Assembly: GCA_947625025.1 (NCBI GenBank)
Contig: CANQMQ010000003.1
Coordinates: 1-64,000, forward strand
Reading direction: 5' to 3'
DNA: 64,000 nt
Origin: an uncultured Clostridia bacterium
Lineage (GTDB): Bacteria; Bacillota; Clostridia; Christensenellales; Borkfalkiaceae
The translations under genes and the position numbers were made by a program. Positions 29,613 to 37,239 of the stretch are shown piece after piece (the stretch's first letter is position 1; each line of letters begins with the position of its first letter). The notes below the pieces were generated by a model, which was given only the letters and a program-made list of their open reading frames with translations, was not told where the DNA came from and ran no database searches.

Positions 29613-30731
29613 ATGATTACTGTCAGAGAAGTGAAAACAAAGAGACAGCAGAAGGAATTCGTGGAGTTCCCCTTGAAGCTCTACAAGGATTGCCCTCAGT
29701 TTGTCCCCCCGCTCTACGGGGATGAGATGCGGCTGTTCCGCCCCGATTGCCATTACAACGAGATTTCGGAATCCCTCTTCCTCCTTGCCTATGATGGGGA
29801 GAAGGTCGTGGGGCGCATTCAGGGAATTTTGCACCGTACCAGCAACCAAAAGTGGGGCCAAAGGCGGGTGCGCTTCACCCGTTTCGATGCGATAGACAGC
29901 CAGGAAGTCGCCGATGCCCTCTTCGGGGCCCTCGAGAAATGGGCAAAAGAGAAGGGCATGGAAGAAGTCGTGGGGCCGCTCGGGTACTCCGATTTGGAGC
30001 GCGAAGGCCTCCTTATTGAGGGCTTCGATGAACTCTCCACCTTCGAAGAGCAGTATAATTACAGTTACTATCAGAAGCTCATAGAAAACAACGGCTATGC
30101 GAAGGAAGTGGATTGGGTCGAGCATCAGCTCCGTCTCCCCAAGGAGGAGGACCCGAAGATCCCCCGCGTCGCCAAGAAAATTATGGAGCGGTACAACCTC
30201 CATGTCAGCAAGGCAAGGAACATCAGGGAATTCGTGAAGCTGTACGCCGATAAGTTCTTCGATATCTTGGATGAGACGTACACCGAGATCTACGGCACCG
30301 TCCCCTTTACGGAGAGCATGAAGAAGGAGCTCATCAAGAGCTTCAAGCAGATCTTGGACCTCCGCTTCGTATTCCTTATTTTGGATGAAAACGAGCGGCC
30401 CGTGTGCTTCGGGCTCGCCTTCCCCTCCATCGGAAAGGCATTGCAGAAATCGGGCGGGCGGCTCACCCTCCCCACCCTTCTGAAGATCCTCCGCTCCGTC
30501 AAGAACCCCGAAGTCATAGATTTGGGGCTCATCGGCGTGGTACCCGAATACAGAAACAGGGGGCTCACCGCCGTACTCATGCAGAGCATGATGGAAATGC
30601 TCAAGACGAGCAAGGCCCAATATTACGAGACCAACTTAAACTTAGAGGACAATCAGGCCATCATCAGCCATTGGAAGATCTTCGACTGCCGTTGCCACAA
30701 GCGCCGCCGCAGTTTCGTGAAGCAAATTTGA
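29613..30731 (+). CDS. GNAT-like acyltransferase family protein
   Basis: 372 residues. The C-terminal third carries a GNAT acetyl-CoA motif A (LIGVVPEYRNRGLTAVLM) and the preceding beta strands; the N-terminal half resembles a second, degenerate GNAT fold (YDGEKVVGRIQGIL). Substrate unknown. No Shine-Dalgarno is present and the -10 box ends 6 nt before the ATG, so translation should start on a leaderless mRNA. Monocistronic, convergent with the NUDIX gene. Confidence 0.75.
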   Translation: MITVREVKTKRQQKEFVEFPLKLYKDCPQFVPPLYGDEMRLFRPDCHYNEISESLFLLAYDGEKVVGRIQGILHRTSNQKWGQRRVRFTRFDAIDSQEVADALFGALEKWAKEKGMEEVVGPLGYSDLEREGLLIEGFDELSTFEEQYNYSYYQKLIENNGYAKEVDWVEHQLRLPKEEDPKIPRVAKKIMERYNLHVSKARNIREFVKLYADKFFDILDETYTEIYGTVPFTESMKKELIKSFKQILDLRFVFLILDENERPVCFGLAFPSIGKALQKSGGRLTLPTLLKILRSVKNPEVIDLGLIGVVPEYRNRGLTAVLMQSMMEMLKTSKAQYYETNLNLEDNQAIISHWKIFDCRCHKRRRSFVKQI

Positions 30732-30751
30732 GGATAAAATAATGATAGTGT

Positions 30752-30778
30752 GGGCGCCGCGGCTTTGCCGCGGCGCCC
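30752..30778. terminator. Bidirectional terminator-like hairpin
   Basis: 12-bp perfect GC-rich stem (30752-30763 with 30767-30778) with a 3-nt loop between convergent genes. AT-rich but not pure T follows on either strand. Confidence 0.65.
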
Positions 30779-30784
30779 ATCAAT

Positions 30785-31171
30785 TTATAATCCCTTGGAA
30801 AGTTTTTGGAGGATGGGGGTATCGGCGGGGCAGAAGGAGTAATCCTGAGCCTCGGAGGGGGTCAGCCACCTGATCTCCTCGTGTTCGAGAAGGGTCAGCG
30901 TTCCCCCCACGATCTCACAGCGGTAGAGGCTGAGGTGCACGGTGAGGTCCGGGTAGGCATGGGTGACTTCGAAGAACTTCTCCCCCACCTTCACCTCGAT
31001 CGCGAGCTCCTCCCTGCATTCCCTTGCAAGGGCTTCTTCATGGGTCTCCCCCGCTTCCACCTTTCCGCCCACGAACTCCCACAGGCCGCCCCGCGCCTTC
31101 TCCTTGGGACGCTTACAGGCAAGAAATTTTCCATTTTGCACGATGAGGGCGGCAACGACTTCCTTTTTCAT
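30785..31171 (-). CDS. NUDIX hydrolase, MutT-like
   Basis: 128 residues with a complete NUDIX box (GGKVEAGETHEEALARECREEL, metal-binding REEL at its end). Closest in style to MutT/8-oxo-dGTP diphosphatase and NTP pyrophosphohydrolases, so a nucleotide-pool cleaning role is likely. Start at 31171 overlaps the lipid kinase stop by 4 nt (ATGA). Confidence 0.88.
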   Translation of the reverse strand: MKKEVVAALIVQNGKFLACKRPKEKARGGLWEFVGGKVEAGETHEEALARECREELAIEVKVGEKFFEVTHAYPDLTVHLSLYRCEIVGGTLTLLEHEEIRWLTPSEAQDYSFCPADTPILQKLSKGL

Positions 31172-32061
31172 ACTTTTTTCCTCTTCGGTACGCATACGTT
31201 GACATGTGCGGGGAGCACTTCGATTTCCACATCCCCCTTGATGCCTTCCTCGCCATCGAAGTCCCAAGTAAGCATTTCTGAGGTGTGGATGCGGACATGG
31301 TCCCCCCGAAATATCTCAATGTCCCTTTTTTTGATTTTGATCCCGAATACCATGAGGGCGGCCACGGAGAAGAATGCCCCGATTTTTTGGAAGAAGTTGG
31401 GGCGCTTCGCCTGCTTCACGAGGGCCACCTCGAGCTTGCCATCCGCCATGCTCGCACTGCGGTTTACGGGGAACCGCGCAACCGATCTCCCATTCATCAC
31501 GAGGATGAGCACGCAGTCCGTAGAGAATTCCTCTCCGCATTCCCCTTCTACGGGGAACACCTCGAACTTTAGGTTATTTTTGAGGCCGTGAAAGACGTAA
31601 GCAAACCACCCGAGCGCCCGCTTCTGGCGTTGGGACGTCATGTAGGTGAGGGAAGTGAGCGTTCCCGCGGCCACGATATACATGGCATAATACTGCCCGT
31701 TGACGAGGAGGCAATCGAGGGCGGCGCGCCTGCCCTTCAGAATGACGCCGAGCGCCCCGCGCACACTGCGGGGAATGCCGAGGGAGACCGCGATATCGTT
31801 GGTCGTGCCGGAAGGGAGGTAGCCGAGCGGCACCTTGCCCGCCGCCTGCACCACCTTGTTGAACGTCCCGTCCCCACCCGAAAAGACGATGAGGTCATAC
31901 TGCCCCTCTGCTTTTTTTACCTTCTCCGTGAGGTCCTCGGGGCTCTTCGTCTCGTAGATCTCCACCTCGTATTGCGATTCGAGGCGGCGGCGGATGTAGG
32001 GAAGTTTACGGGCGATCTTGCCCTTTCCCGATTGCGGGTTGTAGAGGAACAGACACTTCAC
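31168..32061 (-). CDS. Diacylglycerol/lipid kinase family protein
   Basis: 297 residues, DagK/YegS fold: KCLFLYNPQSGKGK start, nucleotide-binding SGGDGTFN, and PSGTTNDIA. It should phosphorylate diacylglycerol or a related lipid at the membrane. I choose a GTG start (32061), which gives the family N terminus; an upstream ATG lies inside the promoter region. The -10 box ends 7 nt before the GTG, so the mRNA has a leader of about 1 nt. Confidence 0.88.
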   Translation of the reverse strand: MKCLFLYNPQSGKGKIARKLPYIRRRLESQYEVEIYETKSPEDLTEKVKKAEGQYDLIVFSGGDGTFNKVVQAAGKVPLGYLPSGTTNDIAVSLGIPRSVRGALGVILKGRRAALDCLLVNGQYYAMYIVAAGTLTSLTYMTSQRQKRALGWFAYVFHGLKNNLKFEVFPVEGECGEEFSTDCVLILVMNGRSVARFPVNRSASMADGKLEVALVKQAKRPNFFQKIGAFFSVAALMVFGIKIKKRDIEIFRGDHVRIHTSEMLTWDFDGEEGIKGDVEIEVLPAHVNVCVPKRKKV

Positions 32062-32068
32062 GGTAATT

Positions 32069-32097
32069 ATTATAGCGGAAAATCCCGCCGCTTGCAA
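32069..32097 (-). promoter_or_regulatory. Promoter of the lipid kinase-NUDIX operon
   Basis: Minus-strand TTGCAA (32092-32097), 17-nt spacer, TATAAT (32069-32074); start site near 32062, next to the GTG at 32061. Confidence 0.78.
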
Positions 32098-32103
32098 TCA
32101 TTT

Positions 32104-32793
32104 TCAGGCGAAATATTTGTGAGCGCTTACGATTGCCATGAGGAGGGTGACTTGCAAGTACCTGAGGTCCTTTGCAAACAGGATGCCCGTGGCGAGCTCC
32201 CGCGCCCGACGCGCGGTGCGCCTGAGCAGGACGTTCCACAGCCCGAAGCCCTCCGCCGCATTGCCCTCCGCAAGCCCCGAGAGCGATGCCGCGATGCCGT
32301 TTGTTGCCGCCCGTGCCTCCTCCTGCGTGAGGCTGTTCTGCTCCAATCCGTTGGCGGCATCGAAGCACATGCGGGCACAGCTCTCCGCCGTGCTCAAATT
32401 CGAGACCACATGATTTTTCCCCATACCATGCCCGAGACTCAGCTCAAATTCTTTGCAGGAAAGGGTCAGAATGGTCACGTCTACGCCCCGCCCTTTCAAG
32501 AGGCTCCCCACGAATTCGGCATCGGAGGCGGAGTAGTACCCCGCAAGCACGGCGTAGCTCTCTCCCCCCTCCTCATAGAGGTACCCCGCCCCGCCCGCAA
32601 GGTAGCTATCCCCCGCAACGGCGGCCGAGGTCTCCCGCGCACACCTCCGTGCGAGGAAGTAGTATTCCTTCCCATAGGAAATGACGGCGACCGCCTGCGC
32701 ATGGCATGAGAACACGGCGAGGAGCACGAGTAAGAGGGCGATGAACAGGGCGAGCGCGCAGAAAAAAATCCCGCCCTTACCAAACGTTCGCAT
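32104..32793 (-). CDS. Membrane-anchored protein, possibly SPOR-like
   Basis: 229 residues with one N-terminal membrane anchor (about 8-30) and an extracytoplasmic remainder. The stretch YAVLAGYYSASDAEFVGSLL resembles the second half of a SPOR peptidoglycan-binding domain; the C-terminal half is helical and Ala-rich. The match is weak and made by eye. It follows trhP by 34 bp on the same strand with AGGA before the ATG. Confidence 0.55.
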   Translation of the reverse strand: MRTFGKGGIFFCALALFIALLLVLLAVFSCHAQAVAVISYGKEYYFLARRCARETSAAVAGDSYLAGGAGYLYEEGGESYAVLAGYYSASDAEFVGSLLKGRGVDVTILTLSCKEFELSLGHGMGKNHVVSNLSTAESCARMCFDAANGLEQNSLTQEEARAATNGIAASLSGLAEGNAAEGFGLWNVLLRRTARRARELATGILFAKDLRYLQVTLLMAIVSAHKYFA

Positions 32794-32827
32794 AGTCTAT
32801 CCTATGCGCGGGCGGGCGGGAATACGA

Positions 32828-34006
32828 TTATTTTCTTCTGCGGAGGATGTCTCCCGCATGGAGGGGGTAGGGGCAATCCAATTTGTAGACGGCCTGCACG
32901 AGTTTGGCGTCCGTGCACGAGAGGCCGTCGGGGCCCTCCATGTGTGCTACTTGAAACGCCTTGCCGAAGTACGCATGCGGGGAGAGAACTTCAAGCGTAT
33001 CCCCCTCGAAGAAGCGGCTCCGCATCTCCACCGAGGCCCTTCCGTTCTCGTAATCCTGCACGATGGCGATAAATTCACAGCTCCCGTCCCTCTGGGAATT
33101 CTCGAATGACTGCATGCCGCGGGGCGAGAAGCCATCCGCGTATTCGCGGTGCGTGAGGGTGTTGAGCTCCTCCCCGAGCGCATCCGAGTACCCCATGTCC
33201 ATGATATGCCTGTACGCATTGACGACGGTGGCGAGGTAATACTCGCTCTTCATGCGCCCCTCGATCTTGAAGGAGCACACCCCAGCCGCCGCAAGGGCGG
33301 GAAGGCGGGCGCTGAGGTTGAGGTCCTTGCTGTTGAGAAGGTAGGTCCCCTTATCGTCCTCTTCGAGGGGGAGCCAGCCGCTCTTTTGGTCCTTGGCACG
33401 GATCTCAAAGGCGTAGCGGCAGGCCTGTACGCATGCCCCGCGATTGGAAGAGCGGCCGTCGAGGTAATCCGAGAGGTAGCACCGCCCGCTGTAGGAGACG
33501 CAGGCGGCGCCGTGCACAAAGGCCTCGAGCTCCAATGCGGGGACGGCCGCGTGGATCTCGGCGATCTCTTCCACCGTCACCTCGCGGGCGAGCACCACCC
33601 GCCTTGCTCCGAGGTCGTAATACGCCTGAGCCGCCGCCACATTCATCACATTCGCCTGTGTGGAGATGTGTACGGGAAGGCGCGGCGCATGGCGACGCGC
33701 GAGAGAGAGGGCACCCATGTCCGAAACGAGCACGCCGTCCGCACCCATTTCCTGCAACCGCTCGAAGTAGCTTCCGAGAAGGGCAAGGTCGCTGTTGCGG
33801 GCGAAGATGTTGGCGGCAACGTACACCTTCTTGCCGCGGGCGTGGGCGTAATCCAACCCCTCCTTGAGCTCTTCATCCGTAAAATTATCGGCAAAGGTGC
33901 GTAAAGAAAAGGATTTGCCGCCGAGGTACACGGCATCGGCGCCGAAATAGAGGGCGAGTTTGAGTTTTTTGAGGTTGCCCGCGGGGGCAAGCAGTTCGGC
34001 TTTCAT
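32828..34006 (-). CDS. trhP: U32 family protein, tRNA U34 hydroxylase (TrhP-type)
   Basis: 392 residues, peptidase U32 family (ELLAPAGNLKKLKLAL, GADAVYLGG). Four Cys expected to hold an iron-sulfur cluster are at 169, 176, 192 and 196. Characterised members hydroxylate uridine-34 of tRNA using prephenate. The adjacent upstream gene is trmR, which methylates that hydroxyl, supporting TrhP over protease or RlhA function. Only one U32 gene is here, whereas Bacillus has two (yrrN, yrrO). Confidence 0.85.
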   Translation of the reverse strand: MKAELLAPAGNLKKLKLALYFGADAVYLGGKSFSLRTFADNFTDEELKEGLDYAHARGKKVYVAANIFARNSDLALLGSYFERLQEMGADGVLVSDMGALSLARRHAPRLPVHISTQANVMNVAAAQAYYDLGARRVVLAREVTVEEIAEIHAAVPALELEAFVHGAACVSYSGRCYLSDYLDGRSSNRGACVQACRYAFEIRAKDQKSGWLPLEEDDKGTYLLNSKDLNLSARLPALAAAGVCSFKIEGRMKSEYYLATVVNAYRHIMDMGYSDALGEELNTLTHREYADGFSPRGMQSFENSQRDGSCEFIAIVQDYENGRASVEMRSRFFEGDTLEVLSPHAYFGKAFQVAHMEGPDGLSCTDAKLVQAVYKLDCPYPLHAGDILRRRK

Positions 34007-34009
34007 CGG

Positions 34010-34582
34010 CTATCTCTTCACGGAGACGGCGAGCCCCTCTCCGTATTTGTAAATTTTGGTGTCGTAATCGGGGTCGGAACACAGCCAATCGCAGTATTCC
34101 CTCAAATGTTCCGCAAGCATGCGGCGCTTGGCGGGCACGTTGCCGCTCAGAAACAGTACGTCGTCCGAAAAGAGGGTGCCGCCCCTTACGAGGAGCCGCT
34201 TGCAATCCTCATAGTAACGGCGATACTGCACCTTGGGCCCATCGAGAAAGATGAAATCGAAGGGCCCCATGAGGTAGGGAAGCACCTCGGCCGCGTCCCC
34301 TTCGATGAGCTCCGCCCTCCCGTCGACGCCGAATTCACGGTAGATGTTACGGGCGCGTGCCGCGCGGGCGGGGTCCTTTTCGATCATGAAGCCGCGGCAA
34401 TCCGAACAAAGAAGGAGCGCGGTTGAGGTAAGCCCCTCCCCCGCGCCGATCTCCAAAAACGACTTAGCCCCCCTTGCGCACTGCATGAGGAGGGCAAGCG
34501 TCTCATCCGCACAAGTCGGGTCCCTTCCCGCCTTCGCCGCTTCCCTGAGGGCGAGAAGGCGGGGCGGAAGGTTCAATTCCAT
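34010..34582 (-). CDS. trmR: tRNA 5-hydroxyuridine methyltransferase
   Basis: 190 residues, SAM-dependent O-methyltransferase of the YrrM type: FLEIGAGEGLTST motif I, MIEKDP, IEGDAAEVL, DFIFLDGPK with the metal-binding Asp. It would convert ho5U34 to mo5U34 in tRNA. Neighbouring trhP makes the substrate; the pair mirrors the yrrM-yrrN-yrrO cluster of Bacillus. 3-bp gap to trhP. Confidence 0.83.
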   Translation of the reverse strand: MELNLPPRLLALREAAKAGRDPTCADETLALLMQCARGAKSFLEIGAGEGLTSTALLLCSDCRGFMIEKDPARAARARNIYREFGVDGRAELIEGDAAEVLPYLMGPFDFIFLDGPKVQYRRYYEDCKRLLVRGGTLFSDDVLFLSGNVPAKRRMLAEHLREYCDWLCSDPDYDTKIYKYGEGLAVSVKR

Positions 34583-35229
34583 TCTTCCCCCCTTGCGGCG
34601 ACTTCGGCCTCGTAATGCCGCCCCAAGATACGGCTCACCACGGGGAAGGAAGAATCCACCGCAGAGGCGGGCAGGGGCGAAGTATCCCGCGCCGTAAAGA
34701 GGCGGGAGAAGATGGCGGTGAGGATCTCGAGCTGCGTCTTGTAGATCTCGGCATGCGCGCAGTCCCTTCTGAACTCCTCGAATTCGCTCCGCGCCGTCTC
34801 GAATTCTCCTTCATCGAGCTTGATGAGGATGTAGCAGTAGGCCGTCTTATACTTCCAGCCCATGCCGCCCCCGTTGCGTAAGATCTCGATGTACTTCTTC
34901 GCCGTGGGGAGGTCGTCGAGCGCCATCGAGGCACGGACGTACCGCTGAAGCGCCACCATGCGTACGAGGAAGAAGAGGGGGCTCTTCATGTGCTTCTCAA
35001 TGACGGCCCGCTCCTCCGCGTACTTCTTCTCCTCACAGAGCTTGATACATTTGAGGTTGAGGTTGTCCTGCGCAATCACGGTGGAGACGCCAAACAGCGA
35101 AATGACTGCCAAAATGGGCCCCAAGACGCTTGCGGTGAGGACGTCGAGCACGAACCCGACGATGGAAACTGCAACAAAGACTGCCACCGAAGATATTCCG
35201 AGGACGTAGAGTACAGTGCGGCGTTTCAT
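34573..35229 (-). CDS. Membrane-anchored helical-repeat protein, unknown
   Basis: 218 residues: two membrane segments near the N terminus (about 6-26 and 32-52) followed by a cytoplasmic helical region resembling TPR-like repeats (KCIKLCEEKKYAEERAV, ARSEFEEFRRDC). No catalytic motif. Start at 35229 with AGGGGGAAG upstream; overlaps trmR by 10 nt. Probably a scaffold; function unknown. Confidence 0.65.
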   Translation of the reverse strand: MKRRTVLYVLGISSVAVFVAVSIVGFVLDVLTASVLGPILAVISLFGVSTVIAQDNLNLKCIKLCEEKKYAEERAVIEKHMKSPLFFLVRMVALQRYVRASMALDDLPTAKKYIEILRNGGGMGWKYKTAYCYILIKLDEGEFETARSEFEEFRRDCAHAEIYKTQLEILTAIFSRLFTARDTSPLPASAVDSSFPVVSRILGRHYEAEVAARGEEWN

Positions 35230-35248
35230 CCTTCTTCCCCCTATTTCG

Positions 35249-37144
35249 TTAAATATCCTGCACAATCGCGACGATCATGGGCGACTGTTTGGTACGCCTG
35301 AACAAGTAATTCTTTACGGCCCGCCTGAGCGCTTCGGAGGCCTCTTCGGAGGAACAGCGCACGGGAAGCCCATCCACTGCCCTTCTTACGATGTCCTTGA
35401 GTTCCCGCTCGAAGCCCTTCTCCACCGAGGAGACAAAGCCGCGCGAGACGACGGCGGGGTCCCCCACGAGGATGCCGTCCGAGCGGGTGACGCTCACGAT
35501 GAACAGCCCCTCTCCGGACATGCGGATGCGATCCTGCAAAACTTCTGCGGTGGCGTAGTCCTCAAACCCATCCCCGTCGATGAGCCGTGCCCCCGCGGGG
35601 AAACTTGCCCCCTGCTTTAAGGTGGTATCGGTGACTTCAACGGTATTGCCGATGGCGGGAATGAAGATGTGGGAGGCGGGCATGCCGAGCTCCTGCGCAA
35701 GCAGGGCGTGGCGCTTCAAGTGCCTGTATTCCCCGTGTACGGGAATGAAGAACTTGGGCTTTAGGAGGGAGTGCATAATTTTATGCTCTTCCTGGCAGGC
35801 ATGGCCCGAGACGTGGATCTTTTCGAGGCTCTCATACACCACTTCCGCGCCCCGCTTCATGAGGTTGTTGATGACGCGGTAGATCATGCGCTCGTTGCCC
35901 GGGATGGGGCTTGCCGAGATGATGATGGTATCGTTGGAGCCGATGGTCACCTTGTTGAATTCGCCCTCCGCCATGCGGGTGAGCGCGGACATGGGTTCCC
36001 CCTGTGAGCCCGTGGAGACAATGACGATCTCGCGGTCGAAGTAGTTCTTCGTCTTTTCGACGTCTACGAGAACACCCTCGGGAATGGTGATTTCCCCGAT
36101 TTTGGAGGCCGCCTCGACGACGCTCAGCATGCTCCTGCCCGAGAGGGCCACCTTCCTTCTGAATTTCACCGCGATGTCGATGATCTGTTGCAGGCGGTGT
36201 ACGTTGGAGGCGAAGGTCGCAATGATGATGCGCCTGTTGGCATGCTCGGAGAAGAGGTGCTCGAGGGTGGTACCCACCACCTTCTCGCTCATCGTGAACC
36301 CGCTCCGCTCGATGTTGGTGGATTCCCCGAGGTATAAAAGCACCCCCTTCCTGCCATATTCGGCGAGTTCGGCAAGGTCTACGGGCTTGCCCGCAACGGG
36401 CGTTAAATCTATCTTAAAGTCTCCGCTGTGGAAAATGACGCCGTACGGGGTCTCAACGGCAAGGGCGGTCGCTCCCGCGATCGAGTGGTTGACGTTTACG
36501 ATGTTCACCGTAAACACCCCCGCCCTTATCTTATCCTTGGGGGAGACGGTCTGCAGGAGCACGTCGTTCATGCGGTGCTCCCGCAGCTTGTTCTCCACGA
36601 GGGCAAGGGTGAGCTTGGTGCCGTATACGGGCACCTTGGGGAGCTCTGCCATGAGGTAGGGTACCCCGCCGATGTGGTCCTCGTGGCCATGCGTCAGAAA
36701 GACGCCCCGCACCTTGCGCTTGTTGGCGGAAAGGTAGGAGATATCGGGGAATACGAGGTCGATGCCCGGCATCTCCTCTGTGGGGAAAATGACGCCTGCA
36801 TCGATGACGATGATGTCATTCCCGTATTCGATGGCCGTCATATTCTTGCCGATCTCGCCCACGCCGCCGAAGAAGAGGATCTTGACGGGCTTCTTTTGGG
36901 GCTGTTTTACGGCAGGCCGCGTTTTGGGCGCTGCGGGCGCTTGCTTTCTCTCCTGCTGTTTTACGGGGGCAGGTTTCCCCTTGACGCGGGGCAGGCGCTT
37001 CTTCTCCTCCTCCCGCTTGCCCGCCTTGGGCGCGGCCTTCCTGTTCTGTTCACGGCGGTACGCCTCAATGCCGTTCAATATGGCAAGTTCTACGGCGTCC
37101 GCGTTTTTCCGGTCTCTTATTTTATTGCTGTCTTTTTGGTTCAA
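35249..37144 (-). CDS. rnj: Ribonuclease J
   Basis: 631 residues, metallo-beta-lactamase/beta-CASP RNase (endonuclease and 5'-3' exonuclease in mRNA decay). Metal-binding HGHEDH at 152-157, HSGDFK and IPVHGEYRH are present. Oddities: an 85-residue Lys/Arg/Pro-rich N-terminal extension, and changes in normally conserved segments (LGESTN for SDSTN, NHSIAG for NHSIPD). First gene of a run with the helical membrane protein, trmR, trhP and the SPOR-like gene. Confidence 0.93.
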   Translation of the reverse strand: MNQKDSNKIRDRKNADAVELAILNGIEAYRREQNRKAAPKAGKREEEKKRLPRVKGKPAPVKQQERKQAPAAPKTRPAVKQPQKKPVKILFFGGVGEIGKNMTAIEYGNDIIVIDAGVIFPTEEMPGIDLVFPDISYLSANKRKVRGVFLTHGHEDHIGGVPYLMAELPKVPVYGTKLTLALVENKLREHRMNDVLLQTVSPKDKIRAGVFTVNIVNVNHSIAGATALAVETPYGVIFHSGDFKIDLTPVAGKPVDLAELAEYGRKGVLLYLGESTNIERSGFTMSEKVVGTTLEHLFSEHANRRIIIATFASNVHRLQQIIDIAVKFRRKVALSGRSMLSVVEAASKIGEITIPEGVLVDVEKTKNYFDREIVIVSTGSQGEPMSALTRMAEGEFNKVTIGSNDTIIISASPIPGNERMIYRVINNLMKRGAEVVYESLEKIHVSGHACQEEHKIMHSLLKPKFFIPVHGEYRHLKRHALLAQELGMPASHIFIPAIGNTVEVTDTTLKQGASFPAGARLIDGDGFEDYATAEVLQDRIRMSGEGLFIVSVTRSDGILVGDPAVVSRGFVSSVEKGFERELKDIVRRAVDGLPVRCSSEEASEALRRAVKNYLFRRTKQSPMIVAIVQDI

Positions 37145-37183
37145 TGGTTACTCCTGACTTTGATATCGCTTTGCAACAAAACG

Positions 37184-37204
37184 GGAGAGCCGTAATGACT
37201 CTCC
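37184..37204 (-). terminator. Weak terminator after the acidic repeat protein gene
   Basis: Minus-strand stem GGAGAG/CTCTCC with a 9-nt loop, followed by CGTTTTGTT. It lies in the rnj leader, so it may also affect rnj. Confidence 0.45.
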
Positions 37205-37209
37205 TCGTC

Positions 37210-37239
37210 TGTATACTTCGGATTATGATAGTTTCTCAA
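37210..37239 (-). promoter_or_regulatory. Possible promoter of rnj
   Basis: Minus-strand TTGAGA (37234-37239), 18-nt spacer, TATACA (37210-37215), overlapping the end of the upstream gene. Weak match. Confidence 0.35.
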
